DNA from: Fodinibius sp052060035
GTDB taxonomy: Bacteria > Bacteroidota > Rhodothermia > Balneolales > Balneolaceae
Reading direction: 5' to 3'
DNA: 64,000 nucleotides
NCBI RefSeq assembly: GCF_052060035.1
Contig: NZ_JBPOEA010000001.1
Coordinates: 558,001-622,000, forward strand
The notes under the pieces are model-generated. The model saw nothing but the letters and a program-made list of their open reading frames with translations. It had not been told where the DNA came from and did no database searches. Numbering within the stretch: the first letter of the stretch is position 1; the number at the start of each line of letters is the position of its first letter. Shown piece by piece: positions 55,252 to 64,000 of this stretch. The translations under genes were made by a program, and so were the position numbers.

Positions 55252-55852
55252 CATTTATCTCCCGGTAAAGTTGTTTTGATGCTATTATTTGTTTTACGGA
55301 TAAAGGAACAAAATCTAATATATCATCTCCATTAGCAATTGCATTTCTGATCATGGTAGATGAAATATGTACAGGTTCATGATCAACAAAATGAATATGA
55401 TCTCTCAAAGATGGGTCAATATTTTTTGTATCTACAGAAGGGCGTTGAGCAACCAGAAGGTCACAATAGTTAAGAATTGTTTGCCACTCCTTCCATTTTT
55501 TGAAATTTTGAAGTGAATCGCCGCCAATACACAAATAAAAGGAGTAGTCAGGGTATTTATCCTTCATATACCTAAGCGTCTGAATGGTATATGAAGGTTT
55601 CGTTAATTGCTGCTCAATATCGCTGACTTTTATATTATCATAGCCCGAAAATGCTGCACGTAGCATTTTTAAACGGGATTGAAAAGCAGCCTGTGGCTTA
55701 CCTTTTTTATGAGGTGGATCGGGTGTAAGAAGCACCCACAGTTCATCTATTAAACCAGAATTCTCAAATGATTCCGCAATAGAAAGATGCCCGTTGTGCA
55801 CAGGGTCAAAACTGCCCCCTAATATCCCTATGCTCCTTTTCAGAGCCGTCAT
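55244..55852 (-). CDS. nadD: Nicotinate-nucleotide adenylyltransferase
   Basis: The 202-residue protein carries the nucleotidyltransferase signature GSFDPVHNGH (residues 13-22) and the second signature ISSTMIRN near residues 163-170, with GGDSLQNFKKW in between. It makes nicotinate adenine dinucleotide on the way to NAD. Overlap with bamD (4 bp) and LD-carboxypeptidase (8 bp) makes a translationally coupled set. Confidence 0.94.
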   Translation of the reverse strand: MTALKRSIGILGGSFDPVHNGHLSIAESFENSGLIDELWVLLTPDPPHKKGKPQAAFQSRLKMLRAAFSGYDNIKVSDIEQQLTKPSYTIQTLRYMKDKYPDYSFYLCIGGDSLQNFKKWKEWQTILNYCDLLVAQRPSVDTKNIDPSLRDHIHFVDHEPVHISSTMIRNAIANGDDILDFVPLSVKQIIASKQLYREINDE

Positions 55853-56745
55853 TGATTGGAATTTGTCTGGGTATCAGTATTTATATCTTCACTCGAAATA
55901 TTATTCTCGTTATCTTGAACAACGGGTGCTTCCTCAGGTAGTTCGGCTAATGCTGATCGGGATTCATCAACCAGTTCTTCAGCCTGTTGACGGAATTTAC
56001 CATTTGGGAAAAGCTGAATGAACTTTTCGTATGCTTCAATCGCTTTCTGATAACGTTCCCGCTGTTTAGAAGCAACACTGCGTTCGGCATAAATATTATA
56101 GGTTTCTATTTCATCCACTAAAGCCCGTTGAGCCCACTCTGTTTCCGGATACTTATCAATCGTTAAGTCGTAATAAATAATAGCTGCTTCATACCGATCA
56201 GTACGCAGATATAAATCGGCAGAATGATACAACTTTTTGGCAAGCTTTGTCCGCATTTCAGAAATGTACTTTCCAACTTCATCAGCTTTTTCTGAATTTG
56301 GGAAACGCGAGTTGTATAGTTGAAATTTCTCTATCGCATTTCGTGTATATTTTTGGTCGAGCTTATACCGGGGACTTAATTTATAATAACAGTATGCTTC
56401 CTTAAACTGGGCTTCTTGTCTCCTTTCCACCCGGGGAAAAAGCGAAATAAACCGCTCATATTCCGAAGCTGCTAACAAATATCGTTCATCGTTATAATAA
56501 GATTCTGCCAAGTAAAATTGTGCTTCTTGCCCGTATTCCGTTCCTCGAGCAATCTGAACAACCGTTTCAAAAGCCTCGGAAGCTTCGGTATAGTCTTCCT
56601 TCTCGTAAAACGCCATTGCTTTGTTAAATGCAACTTGCAGAGAATCCCCTCTTTGAATACGGTCAGTGTTTTTGCAGGAGGCAAAGACTAATGTAGCAAC
56701 TAATAGACAAGAAAGTTTAAACGTAAAAGTAGAAAGCTTATGCAT
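55849..56745 (-). CDS. bamD: Outer membrane assembly lipoprotein BamD
   Basis: From the ATG at 56745 the protein has 298 residues with a lipoprotein signal ending FASC, C24 being lipidated. A GTG at 56772 would place a polar stretch in front and overlap the polyprenyl synthase. The body is five TPR-like helices (EKEDYTEASEAFETVV, YYNDERYLLAASEYERFISLFP and later). BamD helps BamA insert outer-membrane proteins. The last 40 residues are glutamate- and asparagine-rich. It overlaps nadD by 4 bp. Confidence 0.92.
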   Translation of the reverse strand: MHKLSTFTFKLSCLLVATLVFASCKNTDRIQRGDSLQVAFNKAMAFYEKEDYTEASEAFETVVQIARGTEYGQEAQFYLAESYYNDERYLLAASEYERFISLFPRVERRQEAQFKEAYCYYKLSPRYKLDQKYTRNAIEKFQLYNSRFPNSEKADEVGKYISEMRTKLAKKLYHSADLYLRTDRYEAAIIYYDLTIDKYPETEWAQRALVDEIETYNIYAERSVASKQRERYQKAIEAYEKFIQLFPNGKFRQQAEELVDESRSALAELPEEAPVVQDNENNISSEDINTDTQTNSNQ

Positions 56746-56761
56746 TATTTTTGTTTCTGAT

Positions 56762-57757
56762 TTAATATTCACGAGAAATCAAGTGATTAAAAAAATTGAT
56801 AATTTCTTTTTTGTACTCCGAATCATCAAACCGTTCCAAATGTTCCATCGCTTCTTGATAATGGTACTGAACGGCATTTTTAGTGTCTCTAATAATATCT
56901 AATTCACGATAAATTCCAATAACATTATCGACATCCTCGGGGCTACTTTTTTGATCTACCAGTGTCTTTTTTAACTGTTTTTGCTGCTGATTATTACATC
57001 GCTCCAAGGCAAGCAGTGTTAGATATGTTTTTTTGCCTTCAATAATATCGCCCCCCTTCTTTTTCCCAAATTTTTCGGGGTCGGCAATAGCGTCAAGCAA
57101 ATCATCCTGGATTTGAAAAGCAATACCAGCCTTTTTACCAACAAAGCGAAGTTCCTCAAGAATAGAATCGTCCTCTCCCGCAACGGCTCCTCCTATTGCC
57201 AAAGCTCCACTGATTAGTGCCGCGGTTTTACCTTCAATCATTTGAAGATATTGCTGAATACTTACATCCGATTGATCTTCAAACATAAGATCATAAGCCT
57301 GTCCCTCACAAACCGTTTCAGCACTTTTTAGAAAGATATCGAGTATTGTTTTATACTGCTTCTTACTGTAAAAGTCTGATTGACCATAATATTGCAGTTG
57401 CTTAAACGCCTTGGCATACATTGCATCACCGGATAAAATAGCCGTATTAGAATCCCATTTTTTAAAAACGCTGGGTTCGCCCCTTCGGGTATCTGCCCGG
57501 TCCATGATATCGTCGTGTAACAACGTAAAGTTATGAAGAAGTTCGATGGACAGCGCTGCGGGCAATGCTTCTTCAACATCTCCGTTGCAAATGCCACAAC
57601 CTACCAATGTTAAATATGGACGTATGCGTTTGCCGGCTAATTCAAGCGTATATCGTACAGGATCATAGAGTAAAGACGGCTCTTGTGGCAGGTTTAGTTC
57701 TGCCAGCTTTTTATCTATGAGGTCAGAAAGTTTTTGTTGTCGTTCAGTAATATTCAA
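56762..57757 (-). CDS. Polyprenyl diphosphate synthase (IspA/IspB family)
   Basis: The 331-residue protein has the two aspartate-rich motifs of trans-prenyl synthases: first LLHDDIMDRADTRRG (about residues 75-90), second FQIQDDLLDAIADPEKFGKKKGGD (truncated in my citation to the motif itself). It condenses isopentenyl diphosphate to make geranyl to longer products; chain length cannot be read from sequence alone. It follows the isopentenyl isomerase gene by 64 bp. Confidence 0.92.
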   Translation of the reverse strand: MNITERQQKLSDLIDKKLAELNLPQEPSLLYDPVRYTLELAGKRIRPYLTLVGCGICNGDVEEALPAALSIELLHNFTLLHDDIMDRADTRRGEPSVFKKWDSNTAILSGDAMYAKAFKQLQYYGQSDFYSKKQYKTILDIFLKSAETVCEGQAYDLMFEDQSDVSIQQYLQMIEGKTAALISGALAIGGAVAGEDDSILEELRFVGKKAGIAFQIQDDLLDAIADPEKFGKKKGGDIIEGKKTYLTLLALERCNNQQQKQLKKTLVDQKSSPEDVDNVIGIYRELDIIRDTKNAVQYHYQEAMEHLERFDDSEYKKEIINFFNHLISREY

Positions 57758-57821
57758 ACTCTTTAATGCTGATTTTTCAAAAGACCAAATATAAGTAATT
57801 CACAGGAACATATTGTTGCTG

Positions 57822-58844
57822 TTATCTTTTCACTTTTAGGTGCTTGGCGGTTAATTCTGATGGTGATTCACATCCCAGTAAGGTGAGAATGGTTACGAGC
57901 TGCTTTTTCCAGTTTTGATATAATTTTTCTAATCCTTCGTACCCTTTATTTATTACTGCTTTAATTACAGGTTGTGCAGAAGCAGCAAAATCAGAACCCA
58001 GGCATAACGATTTGGCAATGTCATGACTTGATCGAATACCTCCAGAAGCTATGAGTTCAAAATCATACTCCTGCTTAAGATTCTTCAATTGTTTGACACA
58101 TTCCAAGGTTGGAATCCCCCAGTTGTTGAAATCGCTATCCGGATTGTTATTTGATGCGCGCTCGTTTTCAACTTTCGCCCAGCTGGTTCCGCCTGCTCCG
58201 GCAACATCAATGACTTTGACACCGGCATCAAGTAATCGCTTAGCCACTTCTGCAGAGACCCCTGCCCCAGTTTCTTTAACTATTATGGGAAGCTCCGTAT
58301 CCTCACAAAGTTGTGCAATACCTTGCTCAATTCCTCTGAAATCACGATCCCCTTCCGGCTGCATAATCTCCTGGAGAGGGTTTAAATGGACAATCACCGC
58401 GTCGGCTTCGATAGAATCTATGAGCAGGTCTGTTTTCTCTTTTGATAATCCCCCAACCAATTGAGCACCTCCGATATTTGCAGCAATAAAAGCGTTGGGG
58501 GCTTTTTTTCGTACAATAGAAAATGAAGAAGTCGTATCAGGCTCTTCGAGCATCGCACGCTGACTACCAACTCCAAAAGGTAAATTATTGTTCTCGCAAA
58601 ACTCCGCAATAATAGCATTTACTGCTTCTCCATCGGTATATCCTCCTGTCATCGAGGAAATAAAAAGGGGGAATGAAAACTTTCTGTTGAGCAATGTGGC
58701 TTTTGTTGAAACTTCATCGACATTTATCTCGGGAAGTGCGTTGTGAGCAAAATAATATTTTTCAAATCCGGTTGGGATTTGATAACTCATATCCGCTTTT
58801 GCGGTGAGCTCAACATGATCTTTCTTGCGATCTTTAATACTCAT
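57822..58844 (-). CDS. fni: Type 2 isopentenyl-diphosphate delta-isomerase
   Basis: The 340-residue FMN enzyme interconverts isopentenyl and dimethylallyl diphosphate. It begins with DRKKDHVELT and has FISSMTGGY, NLPFGVGSQR, VKETGAGVSAEVAKRL and SGGIRSSHDIAKSL, the FMN-phosphate site. It overlaps nothing but starts 2 bp after the SDR stop. With the downstream polyprenyl synthase it forms an isoprenoid module. Confidence 0.94.
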   Translation of the reverse strand: MSIKDRKKDHVELTAKADMSYQIPTGFEKYYFAHNALPEINVDEVSTKATLLNRKFSFPLFISSMTGGYTDGEAVNAIIAEFCENNNLPFGVGSQRAMLEEPDTTSSFSIVRKKAPNAFIAANIGGAQLVGGLSKEKTDLLIDSIEADAVIVHLNPLQEIMQPEGDRDFRGIEQGIAQLCEDTELPIIVKETGAGVSAEVAKRLLDAGVKVIDVAGAGGTSWAKVENERASNNNPDSDFNNWGIPTLECVKQLKNLKQEYDFELIASGGIRSSHDIAKSLCLGSDFAASAQPVIKAVINKGYEGLEKLYQNWKKQLVTILTLLGCESPSELTAKHLKVKR

Positions 58845-58846
58845 AA

Positions 58847-59575
58847 TTAAATCATGTAGCTTCCACCATTAATATGAAAGGTCGATCCTGTCATGTGGGG
58901 CACTTTACCGCTGGCAAGGAAAGCCACCAGTTCACCCACTTCATCAGGGGAAGTAATTTCATCAAACGCCATGCCCTGGGTTAAATATTCTTCACCATAA
59001 ACCTCTATTGAATCAATAGCCATATCAGTTTTAATAAAACCAGGTGCAATCGAATAAGCTGATATTCCTTTTTTACCAAAGTCTCGTGCTACACTTTTTG
59101 TAAATGCTACAAGTCCACCTTTGGAGGCTGCATAAGCGGAGTATTCTTGTGTGTCGCCTCGGTAGGCCGCCCTGGAAGATACATTGATAAGATAGCCTTC
59201 CTCCTCTTTTACCCAGCGGTTTAAAGCCCATTTTGAGATCAAAGCAGGAGCTCGAAGATTCACCTGCATAGTTTTATCCCACTTCTGAAGCCAGGTTTCA
59301 TCATTCTTTTCAAAGCCGGACTCCATAAAAATACCGGCATTGTTTATAAGTACATTGGGAACCTCATCGCGATCAAATATTGGTTTTATAGTCTTTTTAA
59401 CGGCTACGGGGTCTGCTAAATCAACGTACAACGACTCAAAATTGTCATTTTGAGTAAAATTTTTGGGAAACTCAGAAGATCGGGCCGTGCCAATAACTTT
59501 GAAATCCTCTTTTAAAAGCGATTTGGTGATACTTTTTCCAATTCCACGAGAGGCTCCGGTAACTAATGCGTACAC
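58847..59575 (-). CDS. Short-chain dehydrogenase/reductase
   Basis: The 242-residue SDR has TGASRGIGKSI at residues 6-16, NNAG in the middle, catalytic YAASKGGLVAF and IAPGFIKTDM. It resembles 3-oxoacyl-ACP-reductase-like SDRs. The substrate is unknown. It is 2 bp from fni, so it is probably co-transcribed, and sits 78 bp after the DUF2480 gene. Confidence 0.88.
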   Translation of the reverse strand: MYALVTGASRGIGKSITKSLLKEDFKVIGTARSSEFPKNFTQNDNFESLYVDLADPVAVKKTIKPIFDRDEVPNVLINNAGIFMESGFEKNDETWLQKWDKTMQVNLRAPALISKWALNRWVKEEEGYLINVSSRAAYRGDTQEYSAYAASKGGLVAFTKSVARDFGKKGISAYSIAPGFIKTDMAIDSIEVYGEEYLTQGMAFDEITSPDEVGELVAFLASGKVPHMTGSTFHINGGSYMI

Positions 59576-59653
59576 AGTAAATCATCGTTCGTTAAAAATT
59601 GCTTTCTGTGAAGGTAAGAATCGGAATGAGGGCTTCCAAAGATTTGGTAAAAA

Positions 59654-60178
59654 CTATACGCGATAAACCGGGACGTTGGAACAGGCTTCCCCGTACATCA
59701 ACTTCTTTACATATGGTATAAGCTTTTGCGTAGCATAAAGATAAACACTTTCAGGGACTTGTTTTTCTTTACTCGTACACCCTTTAAGTATTACAAACTT
59801 ATCTTTGTAACTACTCCAGTCGATATCATCCAGCCTTCGCCGATACAGCTCAAAAAGCATGTCTTCTTTTTGCCCCTTAAATACTTCCTTAGCTTTTCCG
59901 GCAAGGTGTTGTCCTACAAGCATATAGGCCCACTTGGATATGATGGCATCCGTAGAACAATATATCCCGACATATTGTCCTTCAAATTGACTCCAGTTAA
60001 AATCTTCCAGTTGATCTCGAAAATCCTGCTCTTTCAGAATCATTCCCTTGAAAAGGAATTGCTTAAGGTCAAGTTCAGCTCTGGGGTTCTCATCATAATA
60101 TTTTTGTAGATCGATGGTAACCAGCTTATCAGACTGCTTAACCTTATTTACAATTTCGCCTTTTGTGTCGGTAGCCAT
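59654..60178 (-). CDS. DUF2480 family protein, next to SUF genes
   Basis: The 174-residue cytoplasmic protein matches DUF2480, a family known mainly from Bacteroidota-type genomes and often seen beside SUF genes. No function is assigned. Three cysteines stand out: C74 (IYCSTDAI), C134 (LKGCTSKE) and C166 (GEACSNVPVYR). It starts 3 bp after sufA, so it is almost certainly co-expressed with Fe-S assembly genes. A role in that pathway is inferred from context only. Confidence 0.88.
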   Translation of the reverse strand: MATDTKGEIVNKVKQSDKLVTIDLQKYYDENPRAELDLKQFLFKGMILKEQDFRDQLEDFNWSQFEGQYVGIYCSTDAIISKWAYMLVGQHLAGKAKEVFKGQKEDMLFELYRRRLDDIDWSSYKDKFVILKGCTSKEKQVPESVYLYATQKLIPYVKKLMYGEACSNVPVYRV

Positions 60179-60181
60179 AAC

Positions 60182-60520
60182 TTAAATTGAAAATGATTCT
60201 CCACACGAGCATGTGCGATTGGCATTCGGATTATGAAAATGAAACCCTTCTCCTTCTAATCCATCTGTATAATCAAGTTCCGTTCCCGAGAGGTATAAAA
60301 AGCTACGCATGTCAACAACCAACTTTATGCCCTTATCTTCAAACTGCTGATCTTCATCATCAGTATTATCAGGATTAGTATCAAATTCCAGGTCATAAGT
60401 AAGTCCAGAACATCCACCACTTACAACGCCTACCCGTAGCATCGCATCATAAGCAATCTCCTGCTCTTCGCGAATCTGCTTAATACGTTGCGCTGCGCGA
60501 TCTGTGATGGAAATGGACAT
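60182..60520 (-). CDS. sufA: A-type Fe-S carrier (SufA/ErpA/IscA family)
   Basis: The 112-residue protein has the three cysteines of A-type carriers: C37 (GGCSGLTYDLEF), C104 and C106 (RTCSCGESF). These proteins hand Fe-S clusters to apoproteins. An acidic insertion (TDDEDQQFED) lies before the second half. It follows nfu by 21 bp. Confidence 0.92.
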   Translation of the reverse strand: MSISITDRAAQRIKQIREEQEIAYDAMLRVGVVSGGCSGLTYDLEFDTNPDNTDDEDQQFEDKGIKLVVDMRSFLYLSGTELDYTDGLEGEGFHFHNPNANRTCSCGESFSI

Positions 60521-60541
60521 ATTGGAAAGAGTGCTTACTAA

Positions 60542-61093
60542 TTATACAGAGACGACCTGAATTTCAGGGTCAATGCGTTTAACCATACTTTCGATGGCGT
60601 ATAATGTACCGCTTGTTGCGGTGGGACAGGTTCCACAGGCGCCCTGATAATGTACTTTAAGGCGATTGCCGTCAAGACCGAGTATCTTAAGTCCACCACC
60701 GTCAGCTAACAAATATGGACGAACCTGTTCATCCAGCATTTTGTTAATTTCCTGCAGTCGTGGATCATCGGTCTCCTGCACTTCTTTAGTGGCATGCACT
60801 TCTTCATCTTCCACGGCATCATTTTGAGGAGTTGCCTCACGAATAGGTGGAGCTAATTGACGAAGAAGTTCGGACCATACCGCATCACCGTCTTGAGTTA
60901 CAGTTACGTACTTATCCACATAATAGACATTGATCACGTGATCAATAGAGAAAAGCGCCGATGCCAGTTCATCATTTTCTGCATCAGATGCATTTTCATA
61001 CGATTTAGTAACACCATTGGTCAGTGCTTCACCCAACACAAAACGCATGGCGTCGGGATTTGGTGTACGCTCAATTTCTTTAATCTTAGGCAT
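60542..61093 (-). CDS. NifU-family Fe-S scaffold/carrier (Nfu)
   Basis: The 183-residue protein joins an N-terminal Nfu_N domain (about 1-85, ERTPNPDAMRFVLG) to a C-terminal NifU domain (about 112-183) with the cluster motif C153-G-T-C156, through an acidic linker (residues 90-110). Nfu proteins carry 4Fe-4S clusters to targets. It lies between sufS and sufA in the gene order. Confidence 0.92.
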   Translation of the reverse strand: MPKIKEIERTPNPDAMRFVLGEALTNGVTKSYENASDAENDELASALFSIDHVINVYYVDKYVTVTQDGDAVWSELLRQLAPPIREATPQNDAVEDEEVHATKEVQETDDPRLQEINKMLDEQVRPYLLADGGGLKILGLDGNRLKVHYQGACGTCPTATSGTLYAIESMVKRIDPEIQVVSV

Positions 61094-61180
61094 AATAGTT
61101 TAGTCTAATAGCTTTTAATATTTCACTATTTAGAATGAATATAAATATATATTAGTTCAATTCACAGCTCCAAATTGAAA

Positions 61181-62428
61181 CTATTGGAAGATAGAAATCG
61201 CTTTTTTAATTCCTTTTATAAGCCGATCAATGTCCTCTTTATTGTTATAGAAAGAAAGTGAAGCTCGAGCCGTAGCGGGCACGTTAAACCTACGCATCGT
61301 CGGTTGTGCACAATGGTGGCCGGTGCGTATGGCTATTCCTTGTTGATCCAATATCGTGCCTATATCCGTAGCATGAATATCTTCATGGACAAAAGATAAA
61401 ACCGAAGCTTTTTCTTTAGCTGTACCAATGATACGAATACCCTCAACAGCATTGAGTTTTTGAGTTCCATATTCGAGCAGCTCTCGTTCTTGTTCGGCAA
61501 TATTTGGCATCCCAATTTCTTCTAAGAAAGAAATCGTTTCACCGAATCCAATTCCGGCTGCAATAGGCGGTGTACCAGCTTCAAACTTGTAGGGAGTGAT
61601 ATTATACGTTGTTTCTTCAAAAGAAACCTTATCAATCATATCACCGCCACCGCGATATGGGGGCATCTCATTAAGATATTTCTTCTTACCATACAGGATT
61701 CCAAAGCCGGTAGGGCCGCACATTTTATGAGCAGAAAAAGCATAAAAATCGGCATCTAAATCCTGAACATCGACCGGCGTATGTGGAACGGCTTGTGCCC
61801 CATCTACCATGACAGGGATATCCCGTTTATGCGCCTCTGATATCATCTTTTTGACAGGATGAACAGTCCCTAAAGCGTTGGAAACATGCCCCACTGCAAC
61901 AATAGCAGTGTTATCGGTGAGAAGTTCTACATATTTATCCCAAATAATATCACCGTGGTCATCAACAGGGATAACATTTATTTTCGCCCCCTTCCTTTCG
62001 GCAACCATCTGCCATGGAACAATATTAGCATGATGCTCAACCTCAGAGATCAGGATTTTATCTCCTTCCCCAATAAAACGATCGCCAAAGCTGTTCGCTA
62101 CAAGATTAATTGAATCGGTAGTACCGGTTGTGTAGATAATTTCTTCTTTATGACCGGCATTAATAAAACGTTGTACTTTCTTTCGCGTCAACTCATAAGC
62201 ATCAGTAGCTTTTTGGCTGAGCGTATGAATACCCCGGTGGACGTTAGCATGCTCATTACGCTGGTAAGCATCTATCCGATCTGCAACGCGGGAAGGCATC
62301 TGGCTGGAAGCTGCATTATCAAGATAAACCAACGTTTGCCCCTTTATCTGTTGCGAAAGGACAGGAAATTGTTCTCGAATGCGCTGAAAATCCACATTCG
62401 ACTTTGATTGTATTACAGCTTCAGCCAT
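61181..62428 (-). CDS. sufS: Cysteine desulfurase SufS
   Basis: The 415-residue PLP enzyme takes sulfur from cysteine for Fe-S assembly. The PLP lysine is K235 (FSAHKMCGPTG) and the catalytic cysteine C373 (RTGHHCAQPTMRRF). This is the SufS/CsdA (group II) pattern. The start lies 11 bp after the sufD stop. Its sulfur acceptor SufE or SufU is not in the window. Confidence 0.96.
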   Translation of the reverse strand: MAEAVIQSKSNVDFQRIREQFPVLSQQIKGQTLVYLDNAASSQMPSRVADRIDAYQRNEHANVHRGIHTLSQKATDAYELTRKKVQRFINAGHKEEIIYTTGTTDSINLVANSFGDRFIGEGDKILISEVEHHANIVPWQMVAERKGAKINVIPVDDHGDIIWDKYVELLTDNTAIVAVGHVSNALGTVHPVKKMISEAHKRDIPVMVDGAQAVPHTPVDVQDLDADFYAFSAHKMCGPTGFGILYGKKKYLNEMPPYRGGGDMIDKVSFEETTYNITPYKFEAGTPPIAAGIGFGETISFLEEIGMPNIAEQERELLEYGTQKLNAVEGIRIIGTAKEKASVLSFVHEDIHATDIGTILDQQGIAIRTGHHCAQPTMRRFNVPATARASLSFYNNKEDIDRLIKGIKKAISIFQ

Positions 62429-62439
62429 TATTAAGCCAT

Positions 62440-63783
62440 TTATACGGTTAATTTAGAATCAAGCTGATTCTCAGTGAATCTGTGAACTTCATCAACAAGC
62501 AGATCCTGAACCGAATCAACGGTTATGTTTTCAATTGTTTCGAGTGCGAAAGCGTAAATAAGCATTTCACGAGCTTGTTGCTCATTCAGTCCACGACTCT
62601 TAAGGTAAAAGAGTTCATCTTCTTCCAGTTGTCCTACGGTAGCACCGTGTGTGCAAACAACATCATCAGCAAAAATCTCCAACTGTGGCTTGGTGTTTAC
62701 CAAACCCTTTCGAGAGAGCAAGAGGTTACGATTCTCCTGGAAAGAATCAATTTTCTGGGCATCCTTGCGGACAAAAATCTTTCCGTTGAATACCGAATGC
62801 GCATTGCCGTTAATTACACACTTATGCAACTGGTGACTCTCACAGTGCGAAAAGCGGTGATCCATTACCGAGTGCGTGTCAGAAACCTGATCTCCATCAA
62901 TAAGTACGAGACCATCTACCGTAAATTCTACTTCTTCATCACGTTGAGAAATACGCGGCTCGTTGCGTGAGAGCTTTGCTCCTCGTGTGATGGTATACGA
63001 CTCATAGTTGGCGTGGTGGTGCACAAAAGCCGCTGTGCGCGCTATGTGAATTGCTTCCTTGCTGTCGCGCTGAATCTTGGTATGCTTTACGTAGGATTCC
63101 TCTGCGGCATTCACCTCAACAACCGGAAGATTAAAATATTTATTATCTCCTAATCCAACATGATCTTCAACTATGGTTACTTCAGATCCTTTATCCGCAA
63201 CCACAACGCTGCGCGAGGTGGTAAAATAGTTGGTATCAGCATCAGTTTGCACAAATAAAAAGTGCAACGGAGTATCAACAGTCATTCCCTCTGGGACGTA
63301 AACAAAAACGCCATCCTTCAAAAATGCTTTGTTAAAGGAGCTGAATATGTCTTCCTCAAAATTATTCTCAACGTATTTATTGAGATGTTCTTTGAGAAGA
63401 TCATTGTCTTCTTCGGCTAACCCTGCAATATTTCCGATAACAACTTCTTCGGGCAGATCATCCGTGGAAGAATGTTCTGCAGAGAAAGATCCATTGATAA
63501 ACACCATCCGGGCTCCCTTACTTTCCGGCAAATAATGCTCACTGATATCCGGGACATCCACATTCAGGTCAGAAACCAGCTCATAGGAATCTTTATACAG
63601 ATCTCGAAGACTAATAAACTTCCAGTCTTCCAGTTTCTTGGTAGGGAAAGGAATATTTTTGACCTCCTCGGCCCCTTTGAGGCGTACCTCGTCTAAAAAT
63701 TTAGATTTACCGTTCAGTGAACCTTGAAAGTTAAGTAAGTCTTGTAAAAACGTGCGTTCTTTTTGTTGTTTCACTTTTCCCAT
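62440..63783 (-). CDS. sufD: Fe-S assembly protein SufD
   Basis: The 447-residue protein is a SufB/SufD-type beta-helix protein of the SufBCD scaffold. The C-terminal part carries NLLLSRKGLVNTKPQLEIFADDV and CTHGATVGQLEEDELFYLKSRG, typical for SufD. It starts 21 bp after the sufC stop. SufB would lie beyond sufC, outside the window. Confidence 0.94.
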   Translation of the reverse strand: MGKVKQQKERTFLQDLLNFQGSLNGKSKFLDEVRLKGAEEVKNIPFPTKKLEDWKFISLRDLYKDSYELVSDLNVDVPDISEHYLPESKGARMVFINGSFSAEHSSTDDLPEEVVIGNIAGLAEEDNDLLKEHLNKYVENNFEEDIFSSFNKAFLKDGVFVYVPEGMTVDTPLHFLFVQTDADTNYFTTSRSVVVADKGSEVTIVEDHVGLGDNKYFNLPVVEVNAAEESYVKHTKIQRDSKEAIHIARTAAFVHHHANYESYTITRGAKLSRNEPRISQRDEEVEFTVDGLVLIDGDQVSDTHSVMDHRFSHCESHQLHKCVINGNAHSVFNGKIFVRKDAQKIDSFQENRNLLLSRKGLVNTKPQLEIFADDVVCTHGATVGQLEEDELFYLKSRGLNEQQAREMLIYAFALETIENITVDSVQDLLVDEVHRFTENQLDSKLTV

Positions 63784-63804
63784 TTGATTATGACAATTCT
63801 CCGT

Positions 63805-64000
63805 TTACAGTACTGATGCCTTTTCGCTTAACCAGTCGTAACCTTCCTCTTCAAGCTTGATGGCCAGATCTTTATCTCCCGACTTGGCAATCTTACCGTC
63901 AATCATTACGTGAACATAATCTGGAGTCACGTAATCAAGGATACGCTGATAGTGTGTGACAAGAACAACAGCATTATCTTCGTTCGAAATCTGATTAATC
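63805..64000 (-). CDS. sufC: Fe-S assembly ATPase SufC (partial, C-terminus only)
   Basis: The last about 65 codons of an ABC-type ATPase are present. They include the H-loop in VVLVTHYQRIL, then YVTPDYVHVMIDGKIAKSGD and a C-terminal KLEEEGYDWL, all typical of SufC. The rest lies right of the window. It powers assembly on the SufBD scaffold. It is followed by sufD on the same strand. Confidence 0.92.
   Translation of the reverse strand, partial: INQISNEDNAVVLVTHYQRILDYVTPDYVHVMIDGKIAKSGDKDLAIKLEEEGYDWLSEKASVL

Overview
The window reads as ordinary, gene-dense chromosome of a Bacteroidota-side bacterium. My best guess is the Balneolota/Rhodothermota group (Balneola, Gracilimonas or Fodinibius-like). 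This rests on protein content: a GWxTD-domain secreted protein, a DUF2480 gene next to SUF genes, Bacteroidota-style MoxR/VWA and tandem SurA-type foldases, and a complex I subunit I gene standing alone. Two upstream regions also match the Bacteroidota promoter form TTTG-N17-21-TAnnTTTG. No 16S gene is present, so this is inference. I see no rRNA or tRNA gene, CRISPR array, prophage or intact insertion sequence. About 70 protein genes are supported; a methyltransferase at the left edge and sufC at the right edge are cut by the window.

Layout. 1-2805 (minus): GWxTD protein, pdxA (vitamin B6) and a methyltransferase. 2963-7458: a biotin-dependent acyl-CoA carboxylase beta subunit facing a LolC/E-type permease and lysS. 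7620-13246 (plus): phosphopantetheinyl transferase, a degenerate Memo-like protein, a DUF2520 oxidoreductase, an alkyltransferase-like DNA repair protein, two thioredoxin-fold proteins, a terminator, then queD-queE-SDR. 13316-14734 (minus): malic enzyme with an ACT domain. 15029-19109 (plus): three exported amidohydrolase paralogues ending at a strong terminator. 19227-30642: a nitrilase-family amidase, a DUF445 membrane protein, ybeY, a large DUF2723 membrane protein, a sodium symporter, a PH-domain protein, a repeat-rich surface protein, a PagL-like lipid A deacylase and a CDF metal exporter. 30817-31170: an integron-integrase-like N-terminal fragment.

31172-40086: tadA and apt (divergent), a lipoprotein with a coiled-coil partner, a class C acid phosphatase, then a compact plus-strand run of a RimB-like protease, rimK, an aspartoacylase-family hydrolase, DUF952, a zinc peptidase and a lipid kinase. 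40093-45099 (minus): fasciclin protein, peroxiredoxin, two unknowns, nuoI and der, with a roughly 770-bp AT-rich gap at 40543-41310. 45183-54219 (plus): FMN alpha-hydroxy-acid oxidase, tdk plus a nucleoside transporter (nucleoside salvage), two SurA-type proteins, MoxR and a membrane VWA protein. 54229-64000 (minus): sufC-sufD-sufS-nfu-sufA-DUF2480, then SDR, fni, polyprenyl synthase, bamD, nadD and LD-carboxypeptidase, linking Fe-S assembly, isoprenoid synthesis and envelope functions.

The points most worth a second look are the RimB-RimK-aspartoacylase-DUF952 run, the amidohydrolase operon in which two of three members have lost metal-binding residues, the Memo-like protein without its metal ligands, DUF2480 beside Fe-S genes, the standalone integrase N-terminal domain with an unusually strong ribosome binding site, and the MoxR/VWA pair lacking the usual DUF58 gene. 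I do not see a clearly new defence or mobile system.
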